In this document: positions 1 to 10,847 of the stretch, piece after piece
Layout: every line of letters begins with the position of its first letter
Position numbering within the stretch: the first letter of the stretch is position 1
NCBI GenBank assembly: GCA_029817715.1
Contig: JARUPY010000397.1
Coordinates: 3,224,001-3,288,000 of the forward strand
DNA: 64,000 nucleotides
Origin: Melastoma dodecandrum
Lineage: Eukaryota; Streptophyta; Magnoliopsida; Myrtales; Melastomataceae
Direction: 5' to 3'
Program-made: the position numbers and the translations under genes
Notes under the pieces: generated by a model
Seen by the model: the letters and a program-made list of their open reading frames with translations, nothing else
What the model was told of the DNA's origin: nothing
Database searches by the model: none

Positions 1-2379
1 CTCTCTCTCAGCTTCGCGATAAGTTCGGTAACATGTGACACGCCGAATCTTCGACTGGATGCCTGAATCAATGGATTGGCCAAGCCCATTTTTAGCCAAA
101 AGGAGTGAGCAGAATAAGAATTATTGAGCTTAGGAAGTAATTTTACAATCTTCCCAATAGTTTGTAATCAGTCAGTTATATAATATGATTCTTGAATAGT
201 TCGTGCTTGATTCATCATGAGCCTCGGTTTCGAACTCTGCATCAAATTACGAGTCTCCAAAAGTGGAAAAATTTGACAGCTGCCTGTTGGGTACCATTTG
301 TTCAACCAAAGCTCCCAACTTCAACTCCACAACGAGCAGACCTATGGTTGTGATTGCCTCTCACCGAGGATCATTGGTAGATCCGACGGCCTTGACGTTG
401 ACCCTGGAAGGCAACATGGCCCAATTTGCAAGACTTGTTACGAGTAAGAGCCAAGATTCAAGCGTGTCTTTAAGGGTGAGTTTCTGATAATTCTCCTGGG
501 GTGGGCTGGGGGGGGAGAGATCATCAGTTGTTGTCGGGCCAATCTACGTCGAAGACTCCATCTCTAATATATAACATAATCAATCCCATATCACTTCTCC
601 AAATTGCTGCGGGTGTATCGAAACTCAACGCTGCTTTGAAAAGCACAAACTCGACAACACTTGATTCAGTCAAGAGGGTTACACATGGCACCATTCCCTT
701 CACGTGAAGCACAAACTGCGACATCTTCTTCGCTATTACCTTCCAAGTCAACATCTAAATTCTACATGCCTAAAACTCTTCTTCTTACCATATCAACTCG
801 AATACCCACGTGGACAGGGTATTTTTGAAAACGACCCCCGTGTCCGTGGGAATTGAAAGAGCCTTTTGGATTGCGTTCCTGCAAGTTAACCTTTGCCATC
901 GTCTTTTCCATAATTTAAGTGGGGCTTTTTTTTTTTTTTTTGGCCGGCACCGGCTAATTAAGTCTTCTCTCGCAGATTCAATCGTGCTTGCAAGGACCTA
1001 AAATTTCTTATATTAAGCAAATTATTTGTTACTACTACGTACGATGTCGTGTTTTCGTTCGTAACGCCAACACACGGGACGGTCGGTCTGATGAAAACGA
1101 CGTGATTCTAAAAATAACGCGGTCGGGTTCATCACGATCCATACACACGGGGACGTCCCCCTTTTGACTTTTGTGGCGCGTGTGGTTGTGGGTTTAATTA
1201 TTATATTGTATTCGTCCGGCGGTCCATTAACAATCGAAAGGATCTTTATTTATTTCCAGGCGATTTCATACCACCGAGATGCTCTAAAATAAATTAAGTT
1301 ACAGAAATCATTTCGAAAAGGTAAAATAAATTTTTAGTGCTATTATTGAATGTGGTGGTGGTGGGAAGACCAACGTGCATGGGAGATATGGAAACCGTGG
1401 CGCGATTCCTCTGGAAAAGAAAACAAAGACAAAAAAGTAATAAATAAAAAAGGAAGAAAACAAATGCAGCGAAGAATTCGTGCTCGGAGTCTTTTTAAAA
1501 AATATCGAATTTCGATACTATTGATTTTTTTTTAAATTAAAACGTTAAATTTCATATTTTTTACGAAATAGTTTCTTTGATCATTTCGAATAGAAGATGT
1601 AGAGTAGAATTATTAGTTAATAATGTAATTAATTAATTAGCATGTTACTTCTAATCTTACAGTACAAAGAGTAGTAGGGGGAGGGGAATAAATGGTTGTC
1701 TGAGTTCGATTTGCTGTAATTGTAATGATGATGAATTTTTCAGTTGGCCTACGTGGTGGGTGGATTGGCTGGCGGGGTCGTTGTCAGTTATTGATAAACA
1801 AATTCATACTATCTATCACATATATGACTCAAGGGGGGGTGGGCAAAAGACAATCCTCCTTCAAATAAGGCGGTTGGGTTGGTCACATATTTAAATTAAA
1901 TTATAACACTCCGAATTTTATCTCATTTTCTTTAGACGGACCAAAAATTAATTTCTATGTCAAGTGGTCAAAATAAACTAGTTTTGTTAACAAATTTTAA
2001 AAACACGACTTATGAAATGTATGGAGAGATATAACTCATTAAATACTAAATTAAAACAAAAAAAATTAGTTTTTTTGAGGTGGGGAAAGTCATTTGTCCT
2101 ACTACTACAACGTAACCGTAACTTTGGAAGGCAGTAATTTATTAATCCGATTTCCCCCGGTCCGATTATTCAGAGGGGCCTGCCTGCCTCCTGTACCACA
2201 CCACTCCACTACTACTAGTCTTTTATTATTATATATAACTGGAAGACATTAAACGCTTGCGTGCGCTTTGCTCCCTCCCTTCTTCTTCATCTACAATTCC
2301 TTCCTATCATTTCATTAACTAAATCCCCCAAAGTTTTTATTATTGCAACTTGAACTCCAACTATGACCAAACCCATCTT
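1..2379. other. Left flank, no recognised gene
   Basis: AT-rich non-coding DNA with scattered short open frames, none of which I recognise. A 74-codon frame at 263-487 (+) and a 61-codon frame at 1350-1535 (+) have no recognisable motif and no splice context. Near the right end a TATA-like stretch (about 2226-2240, ttattatatataac) is followed by a pyrimidine-rich segment (2267-2330) that looks like a plant 5' leader. It could be promoter or leader DNA cut off from what follows by the element inserted at 2390. Confidence 0.5.
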
Positions 2380-2389
2380 CATCATCATC

Positions 2390-3190
2390 GAAAGCGGCTA
2401 ACGGTACGTGCACGTAACGGTTACGTGCTTTTACTAATTACTACTAAATTTTTTTAGTAAATTTTACTAAAAGTTGACCGTTACTAACAAAGTCAACGCG
2501 AATTTAGTAAAAAATGTAGTAAAATTTACTAAAATCCGGTCTTCTTTTAGTAAAGTCAGCACATAATTAGTAAAAATGTATGTAAAATTTACTATTTTTT
2601 TACTGTTCAAAGAAGTTAAAGTTTACTAATTTTCCGCTGACTTTACTAAAACTTTTCCGTTAGTAAAGTCAAATCATATTTAGTAAAAAAAGTAGTAAAA
2701 TTTACGACCTTTTTTACTAACTGTACGTTGACGTAACGAAAATTTTTTTCGTATTTTAGTAAAGTCAACTATATTTTAGTAAAATTGTTAGTAAAATTTA
2801 CTACTTTTTTTACTAATTTTGAGTTAACTTTTACTAATGGAAAAGTTTTAGTAAGGTCAGCGGGAATTTACTAAAAAAAGTAGTAAAATTTACAACTTTT
2901 TACTGTGCGGAGGAAGCCGATAAGTAGTAATCGTTTACTAATTGTGGTGCCATTTTTAGTAAAAAACTCTTCCAGTTAGTAAAACTGTTAGTAAAGTCCA
3001 ACGTTTTTAGTAAATGTTTACTAATTTTGACATGTTTTTACTAAAAATATTAGTAAACTGTTACTACAAAATGAACGTGTTTACTAATAAATTTACTAAG
3101 TAGAACAGTGTTTCCTAAGCTAACTCCGAACCTATATTGGATGTGAAATTACCGGTTTACCCCGGTTACTAACTTTATTACTAATTTTAC
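2390..3190 (+). repeat. Left terminal inverted repeat, TTAGTAA-array type
   Basis: About 801 bp that match the reverse complement of 8622-9422. The outer ~40 bp are unique sequence containing a near-perfect 15-base palindrome (acgtaacggttacgt). Most of the rest is a dense array of the mutually complementary words TTAGTAA and TTACTAA, separated by short variable spacers. The inner ~90 bp carry a distinct block (tccgaaccta ... tgtgaaattacc ... tttacccc) that is also found near the centre of the element at 52494-53945. Confidence 0.88.
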
Positions 3191-3891
3191 AGGTCGTATT
3201 ACTAATATTATTTAGTAATTAACTTACTAACTTTATTACTAAGTTTTAAGAATTGTGACGTAAATTTTACTAAGTTTAACCCCCAGATCCGCATTTAATT
3301 CCCTACCGATGTGCTTCTGCAGTTCGATTTGGAGTTGTTGCAGCGTTCTTGCTGACGAGGTGTTGCTCCCGTAGGCAGAGGTAGTAGCCGCAGCTGCAGA
3401 CGGTGAAGGATTCACCATTTCGTGACCGGGTCTTCGTCCCGGATTTCTCCCCGCCGGCAGTACGTGATCGTCCCAGAGCGTGGGCTTTGGGGCGGCGTCC
3501 CAGATTTTGGCTCGTGCAGGTCGTCCTCGTGCCGGATCTTCGGCTGGACTTCGTCTTCAACCCATATCACATTCTGCAGGTCCTCCTCCGAGATGTTCGG
3601 CTGGAGGGCATCGTCCCAGGTGTTCGGCATGCTCCCTCCGCTGCGGCCGCAGGCCGAGTTGCATGTTCAGGTTCTTCGGTTGCAGCTCTTCCGACAACTT
3701 CATGATATTCGGCTGCAGCTTGTCCTGTAGGTTCATGTACTTCCGCTGCAGGTGGACTGACAGGCCTTTATTCCTCCGCTGCAGGTGGCCCGATAGGGGA
3801 TTCTTGTTCGGTTTGTGGTGGAGTATGTGCTTTCGTCCTCGTTAGTCTGCCGAAATGGAGAGTCTATTGAACGCGGATAACACAAGATTCG
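3191..3891. other. MULE interior, low-complexity former coding DNA
   Basis: Between the left TIR and the transposase fragment. A few more TTAGTAA-type words run to about 3275. From about 3300 the sequence becomes GC-rich, with overlapping open frames on both strands. The minus strand encodes degenerate Pro/Ala/Glu-rich repeats built on a ctgcagcggaag-like unit at about 3650-3790. No domain is recognised. It may be linker or N-terminal coding sequence of one of the element's genes, now degenerate. Confidence 0.4.
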
Positions 3892-4224
3892 GTGAAGAAA
3901 ACAAAGTTCATTCTACGGACTCATACACAGATAATGGGAGGCAAACATCCGCTAAGCGTGGTCACAGACGCCGACAAAGCCATGATTGCTTCAGTGAGAC
4001 AAGTATGGCCAATGTCAAGGCATAGGTTATGTCTTTGGCATTTTAGTCGGAACATCAATTGTCGTGTACAGGACCCGGGTATGCGAGCTCGTATTTCGTC
4101 ATTCATGTACAACAGTAGACCAAGTGAAGAAGTTGAACAGGAGTGGTCGTCGTTAATGACCCATACAGGATCAAGCTGCAAATGTCTGGTATTTGATACC
4201 CTTTCGCCTTTGATTTCACCATAG
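3892..4224 (+). pseudogene. FAR1/MULE-type transposase fragment
   Basis: The 110-residue frame carries the core of a plant FAR1/MULE transposase: GGKHPLSVVTDADKAM, containing the conserved catalytic Asp of the DDE domain, followed about 20 residues later by HRLCLWHFSRN, the CxxH motif typical of MULE transposases. In the family these lie in the middle of a protein of about 700 residues. Here the N-terminal DNA-binding domain, the first catalytic Asp and the C-terminal Glu region with its SWIM zinc finger are not visible, so only a ~100-residue core survives. It converges on the ULP1-like gene, whose 3' end abuts it near 4185-4230. Family assignment is firm; the fragment cannot be functional as read. 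Confidence 0.75.
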
Positions 4225-4229
4225 TCTCT

Positions 4230-7200
4230 TCCATGACGACGCTTAGAAGCTTCAACACCCGATGATGGAGCTCAGCTCTGCCCCCGACGTTCGATAGTTT
4301 CTTGTACATTGTGTCCATTATGATCACTTCTTGTGTTCTGAATGAAAGAATCTATAATGCCCAATGTGATTCCGCTACGCAAATCGGAATAAAAATCTGC
4401 ATATTCAAATACAATTCAGTTTTCAAAAATACCAACAACACGAAATTCGCAACCATGAAACATGTACGTAGATGGTCATAACCATGAATTAGTAAACTGG
4501 TGAGGATGGTTACCCATTGCACTTCATGGTTCTTGCCAATGTGAGACTTGAAGTGCGAATATAACGAAGCGGCATTTGTTTTGCTTATTACTGGCATCTT
4601 GGCTGCACTATACTGCATCGATGCAAGATTCTGTTTTCCACGGGACCGTTAGTTGAGGCTACATACAATGTAGGATGCCATCATGAATTATCACTTACCC
4701 CTAACCAACTTGGAAGGTACCATATCCTTCTCTTCTCGGGATCGACGCTACTTTGTAGCATAACGGCGTGGAAGTCTATAATCTACATGAAGGAATTGCG
4801 GGTCACATGGCAAGAGAGGTTAACTGTCATTGAAGGTCCCACATTAACATGTTAAACTTACATCGCTATCTATCCATCTTTTTGGCATAAGAGACAGCAT
4901 CGCATGCCTATTAACGTGTGCGGACTCGGTCATGCAAAGGCATTCACTGCAACACAACAGATCCATGCATCGAGTGTTCAGAAACTTAAAGAATATCCGA
5001 ATACAACAAGTCCGAAGACGGTGACACTAACCTATGGTCCCGGTCCTCATTCCAAGCGTACTCAATGACACTCCATTGAGCCGGTGTAAAAGTTTTCAGC
5101 TCACTAACTGGCACATCCACTGGGAAGACTTTTTGCAGTGCCTAACCATGACAAATTACAACCATGGATTAACCTATTAATCCTTTTGTTCCTTATATTT
5201 CTGACAGGATTTCAGCTACGGCTCCAGCCCATTTATACCTCCGGGATAGTTGACCGTCCACGCTTTCTCGTCCTTGTAATCGGCTTAGGCGAAACAAATG
5301 GACTGCTCTTAAAAGCGGATGGCTTCCGCTCAGCCGTACGACGGGTGGTCTTTCGATTGAAGACTGCTGTCGTCGATGATGCACTTTCCTGACAGAAATA
5401 GTGGAGCAACCGACAATGGTCAATCACTTTGGAAAGGGGTTTAAAAAAAAATCTGCATACTTCACCTTCATATGCAGTTCGACCTCTTCCCCCATCTGGG
5501 TCACCCCTTTACCACTTTTCCCAACTTCCGGATGTGAAGCCATGGGATGCCGGGGATTGTCATCGACTTTAGTGCTGGGAACCTCCTCGAAATCTGCAGT
5601 GCATTGTTCTGCTACCAACTCCTTCTCCTTTGCCATTTCTGTGGGGGTGGCGTTCTCTTCCTTATCGACCGCGACTACCTCAATATTCTTCTCGTTTCCT
5701 TTATTCCTCTGAAGCAGATACACACCCTCCTCCGATGGTGTCAAGCTCAGCTCAGATTCACTCTCATTCACGTCAGCACCAACCAATGCAGATAGTTTAT
5801 TCAGAGCTCGGGCTAGTTGTACCTCACGCGGGTCCGAATATTCATCGGAGCCTTCTGGCAAATTCTGTTGTATCTGAGGAGGATGATACGGAACCAAGCT
5901 CTGCTCCGACATCATAGTTGATCCTACCTCGACTATAGGTACAGTGATGCGGATGTCCGGCGGCCCGGGCTCAGAAGATGGAGACGAACGGTCAGCATCA
6001 TTCTCTGCCGGATTTACGTCAACCATTCATTCTGTCACTCCTACGGCAACACCCTCTGGGAAATCCTTCTCCTTCTCGTCTCCTACCACCTTCTCTTCAG
6101 ACTTACTTGGCTCTTCTTGCATGACGGAATGGCCTTGTCGCCCTCTTTCTTTTCTAAGTTCATTGAGAATTGCAGCCAATTTCCGGATGATGTGCTCATT
6201 ACTAGCATGGAGTCTCATAACCGAAAGTTCCACGGTCTGCTTAGGAAGTACATTCGAACAATAACGACTTACAAATGAAGACTAAAGTCACAGCCCAAAT
6301 TATAAACAGATACAGACCAGCAATCGCAATGAAACATACCTTCAGCCGCCGCATCACCAATTCCATTTGCCCATATTCGTTCGTAGGGTCCACTTCTTCC
6401 TCTGCGTTTGTTTCCACATCGCGGGATTCCTGTAAGTACACTTAGTACGATTATCTGCCAATGACATGTAGTACGCATTAAAACAACGACAAAACGTACA
6501 AGTTAAGCAAGATCAGCATTTGCAACTCTGAATACGGATTTCAGGCGGTCGTCATCCCAATCCGCACATAAAGGAGTAGTCCTGCTCGTCGAGGTTGACA
6601 CGGTCTCCTCCATAGTTGTTTTACAAGCGTAAAACAACTGGTGGTTTCACAAAACCAACATATTAACAATTAATTGTTAACGTCCAATTCAGTTAACTCC
6701 AAACTCATTCAGTAAGCAAAACAAGCAATGTACTATACAGTCTCACCAGCAATAGATGGACGCAGCCTCCTATATACTTCGCATGATGACCTTTGAAGGC
6801 CCTCACTTGAGTACATAGTGTATCGACGACGTGAGTGGCCCAATCAAACTTACAAATGGAGCCAACGTACCTTGTCGCGAGCAGGTACTCCTTCTCGATG
6901 TCGAAGGCCGTCGTCAGGCACAAGTAGCTTCCTAATATGAATAGTACGACCTCTACTTTCCATACGTCGTCCGGAATATCTCTTCTTAGCATACTACTTT
7001 CAACTGACTTTAACGAAATCTTACCCCGCTTCAGATGCTGTTTCAGCTCATCCCGGACGGTGTCCATGTGTCCGCTGAACGGGACACCGACTTTCGTAGT
7101 CGGAAGGCCAATCAGTGCTTCCACGTCCGAAGAGAGCATACGGTGTTCGACACCATCAATTACCATAACTCTCTTAACGGGGTCGAACAACTTCAGAAGG

Positions 7201-7682
7201 GACTTCACAGCCTTGTGATGAACTTGCCGACTAGCCAGATGTAGTAGCCCAGCAAATCCTAACTCACACAGGGCAGCCCTCTTGGCATCGTTAAATGTAT
7301 TCAGCACAGCCCACAACTTCCGCGGATTACATCTTGTATACAGGTAATCCTGTAACAATATATCCGCGACACCGTCAATACTACAATCATCAATACTCAA
7401 GACACTCACAAAAGATGTTTCTCGAGTTACCTTGGAGACACGCACAGCCTTCGCCTTCGCCTTTTGAGAAGAAACGGGTGTGTTGCCTTCCATTCCGACT
7501 TCTGGAATGTCTACCCCTTGTGCCTCGGGTGAAAGCTGTCCTGCCAAATCTGCAAAAGATCCTTCCATTTCTGCACCATCCAATAAGTACAAATACACCA
7601 AATACCCTATTAAACCGAAGCTAATTAAACTGCGAACCATAACTATAACGAACCGAACTTCATTTTGTTCGTACAGTCGCAC
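4230..7682 (-). pseudogene. ULP1 (C48) SUMO-protease-like gene carried by the MULE
   Basis: Minus-strand gene in several exons. The first (6705-7682) encodes the N-terminal domain typical of plant transposon-borne ULP proteins: ELGFAGLLHLASRQVHHKAV, then SSDVEALIGLPTTKVGVPF, then a YLLATRYVGSICKFDWA stretch. Acidic linker exons follow at about 6500-6640, 6241-6441 and 5424-6233. Peptidase exons at about 4230-5145 show AMLSLMPKRWIDSDV, RRIWYLPSWLG, FIPICVAESHWAL (catalytic His) and VIIMDTMY (catalytic Asp). The segment that should hold the catalytic Cys (GxDCG) is absent: the frame runs antisense into the transposase fragment. There is an in-frame TGA at 6027-6029. ULP1 enzymes remove SUMO; ULP capture by MULEs is known in plants. 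This copy looks truncated and inactive. Exon borders are approximate. Confidence 0.65.
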
Positions 7683-7689
7683 TCAAACA

Positions 7690-8621
7690 AAACAAAATTA
7701 AAGAAAACAAACAACCCAACGAGCCAAGGAGCATCCATCACAAATCCATCACAAATTAACATCAAACCAAATGAAGATTGGACCCCACTCCACTCATACA
7801 CAAAATGAAAAGAAACACAATCCAAACCATAACAAAAGCGAAACCAAATCGGGCTGCGAACCACATAAAACGAACCAGATCAAACCCACTTCTACTTTCG
7901 TCAAATTCAACGAAACCAACAAAATCAAACCCAACCATTCCCACTTCAAGGTACAGACAACACCACAGACCCAGTTCAAGTATTATCCAACCAAGTTGAG
8001 CCCAATCAGGACGACTACCAACAAACAACACCTCATGAAGCCTACCTCCGACTAACAGTATCCAGACCCAAACAAATCATGACGAGGCTGAAGCCGGATT
8101 CCAGGAAAGCGCAGAACCCACGAACCCAAATGACACACGAAAACAAACAGGGGACAACGGCCGATTTCAGGTTTCGATAGCGGACAACCCATAAAACCGC
8201 AAAACGCACAAACCCATCAACCCGCAACAGCCACGAACCCATATAAACCGCAACACCCACAAACCCATAAAAACGCAACATCCACCCACAAACCCATAAA
8301 AACGCAACACCCACAAACCCACAAACGACTACAACCGCCCTCGCGCTTTCAGCTTTCCAAACTTCTCCAACGATCGGATTTGAGGTACGGAAACATACCC
8401 ATTTCTCGATTACGTTTATGGAAGCAATGCCAGCAAATGCTAGGAAAAACCCACACAAAGACGGAAGTGGAGTACAAACTTGATGTCGTCCTCACCACTT
8501 CCACCACACACGCACCGTCTTTGGGCCGGCAACAGCAGACGCGGCGGAGAACAAGGAGGAGCAGCAGTCCACTCGACGTGCAAGCGGAGAAGTCTTCGAT
8601 GCAAATGTCAACTTTCGACCC
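7690..8621. repeat. MULE interior with A/C-rich minisatellite
   Basis: Upstream of the ULP-like gene. One strand is strikingly A/C-rich from 7690 to 8340. At about 8185-8330 a ~25 bp unit (cacaaacccataaaaacgcaac) recurs in degenerate tandem copies. No protein is recognised in any frame. It probably contains the promoter and leader of the ULP-like gene. Confidence 0.55.
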
Positions 8622-9422
8622 GTAAAATTAGTAATAAAGTTAGTAACCGGGGTAAACCGGTAATTTCACATCCAATATAGGTTCGGAGTTAGCTTAGGAA
8701 ACACTGTTCTACTTAGTAAATTCATTAGTAAATACGTTCATTTTGTAGTAACAGTTTACTAATATTTTTAGTAAAAACATGTCAAAATTAGTAAACATTT
8801 ACTAAAAACGTTGGACTTTACTAACAGTTTTACTAACTGGAAGAGTTTTTTACTAAAAATGGCACCACAATTAGTAAACGATTACTACTTATCGGCTTCC
8901 TCCGCACAGTAAAAAGTCGTAAATTTTACTACTTTTTTTAGTAAATCCCCGCTGACCTAACTAAAACTTTTCCATTATTAAAAGTCAACTCAAAATTAGT
9001 AAAAAAAAGTAGTAAATTTTACTAACAATTTTACTAAAATATAGTTGACTTTACTAAAATACGAAAAAATTTTCGTTACGTCAACGTACAGTTAATAAAA
9101 AAGGTCGTAAATTTTACTACTTTTTTTACTAAATATGAGTTGACTTTACTAACGGAAAAGTTTTAGTAAAGTAAGCGGAAAATTAGTAAACTTTAACTTC
9201 TTTGAACAGTAAAAAAATAGTAAATTTTACATACATTTTTACTAATTCTACGTTGACTTTACTAAAAGAAGATCGGATTTTAATAAATTTTACTACATTT
9301 TTTACTAAATTCGCGTTGACTTTGTTAGTAACGGTCAACTTTTAATAAAATTTACTAAAAAAATTTAGTAGTAATTAGTAAAAGCACGTAACCGTTACGT
9401 GCTCGTACCGTTAGCCGCTTCC
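8622..9422 (-). repeat. Right terminal inverted repeat, TTAGTAA-array type
   Basis: Reverse complement of 2390-3190, with the same outer palindrome, the same TTAGTAA/TTACTAA array and the same inner block at 8649-8710. Mismatches against the left copy are sparse single-base changes and a few homopolymer-length differences. Confidence 0.88.
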
Positions 9423-9432
9423 CATCATCATC

Positions 9433-10847
9433 TGTCCCATGTCTTAAAACTAATAATTGAGTTGTTACCGCCATTGATTGTAACCCTCTCTCTAAATTTT
9501 TTTTTTATCTTTTTGTGTGTACACGTTTCTATTCTGACTGTCGGGGAGGGGTTTCAAAACAAAGACGAGTGAAGTTCTTCAAATCATAAATCCCCTCCCT
9601 CTGACACAAACAAACAAAATGCAACGAAGCCAGCGGGAGCATTCAAAATCAATCCCCCTTCGTTATGTATGGCATGGTGTTTAAACTTACTAAGCGAAGA
9701 GGAAGAGCAACCCAAAGCCACCTTTTCTTTCTTTAATAATAATAATAATAAATTAGAGAGAATATGAGATTGATAGGAAGGAGAAGGGGAAGGGAAGGGG
9801 GGGCATAACGCCCGGGATTTACTCATCTCCCTCCCTAATCTCAGCAGTCTGCCCTGTTGATCATTATTCGTTTTTTACAATTAAGTAAATGCCAAATGCC
9901 CACCCCCTTTTGTTTTAGAGCTGAGCTGCCCTCTTCCTCTTCTTCTTATTTATTAATAATAAGAGAAGAGAACCAGTGAGTGCTTTTTGGCATCTTCTGG
10001 CTTCCTTCATCCTCCTCCTCCTCCTCCTCCTCTTTCTTCTTTCCCATCTACTCCTCCTCCAAAAAAGACGTGGGTCTGGTGCTGGTGGTGGTCGTCGAAA
10101 ACCGCACAGGTGATATTTTCTCTCAACCTCGTGCTCTCGCTCTCTCTCCCCCCACCCACCACCCGACAACAACACTTTCAACTGAGAGCATTTGGTCCTG
10201 ACACACACACACACTCTCTCTCTCTCTCTCTCCCTTCAGACTCTTCAATCCTAACCTTCGACAGCCTCCTCTTCCTCGTTCTTCCCCTTTTCTGTATCCC
10301 CCATTTCGTATCACTACCCACCCTTCTCCAAACCCCCCCCCCCCCCCCACCAAAAAAAAAAAAAGACGAATCAATCCATCACCTTTTTTGCGCTTCCGTG
10401 ACTCAAGTCAGTTGACTAGATTTTTCCCCCACCCAGAAAGAAAAAAAAAAAGTAGTTGAAGAAGAAGACGATTCTTTCTTTCCCGCTTTATTCTGTACGC
10501 CTGGATTTCCAGAAGGTATGCAAAAGCGAAACTAAGCAAGGATTTTTTTGTGTGTTTGGAAAAAAAAAATGCATTCGCTTTGAAGGAGAGCAGACTCTCT
10601 CATTCATGTCTACCCTGGGCCATTTATTTTGTTTTTTTTTTAACTTTCTGGTGTACTTGGTGACTAAATCTCTGTTTGCTTGACTCTCTGATATCCGTCT
10701 GTCCTTTCTGTTCCTCTCTTTTGTTGTTTAAGGTTGTCGTGCGTGTGTGGCTAGAAGCAAATGGAATCGGTGGTTGCCGGGGGTTGATTCGAATGAGGTT
10801 CTACAGCTAGGAAGGGATTCCAGGGAGGGCTTTTTTTTTGTGTTAAG
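9433..10847 (+). promoter_or_regulatory. 5' flank, leader and likely leader intron of the BRL gene
   Basis: There is no gene in this 1.4 kb. From about 9980 it is pyrimidine-rich on the plus strand, with (CCT)n at 10009-10033, (AC)n/(TC)n at 10201-10233 and a long C run followed by an A run at about 10330-10365, all common in long plant leaders. A likely leader intron runs from a GT donor at 10516 (agaag/gtatgc) to an AG at 10731-10732 after a T-rich tract; its border is not certain. The MULE at 2390-9422 lies immediately upstream and may have displaced distal promoter elements. Confidence 0.45.

Larger units (their letters stand above)
2390..9422 (+). mobile_element. 7.0 kb Mutator-like element (MULE) with long TIRs
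   Basis: The element is bounded by inverted ends reading gaaagcggctaacggtac on the left and, as reverse complement, ggaagcggctaacggtac on the right. It is flanked by a direct repeat catcatcatc at 2380-2389 and 9423-9432. A 10 bp duplication suits MULEs (usually 8-11 bp). This one is low complexity, but the related element at 52494-53945 has a clean 10 bp duplication at the same border. Inside the ~801 bp TIRs lie a FAR1/MULE transposase fragment on the plus strand and a ULP1-protease-like gene on the minus strand, arranged tail to tail. The TIRs differ by only a few bases per hundred by eye, suggesting a fairly recent insertion. The transposase is incomplete, so the copy is probably not autonomous. 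Confidence 0.88.

Noticed and set aside
263..487. 74-codon frame near the left edge as an exon
   Set aside because: It ends at a possible donor (aagggtgagt), but I could not find matching exons or a recognisable domain.
2390..3280. TTAGTAA arrays as telomere-like or centromeric satellite
   Set aside because: The plant telomere unit is TTTAGGG. The words are irregularly spaced, mirrored at both ends and bounded by TIR and target duplication.
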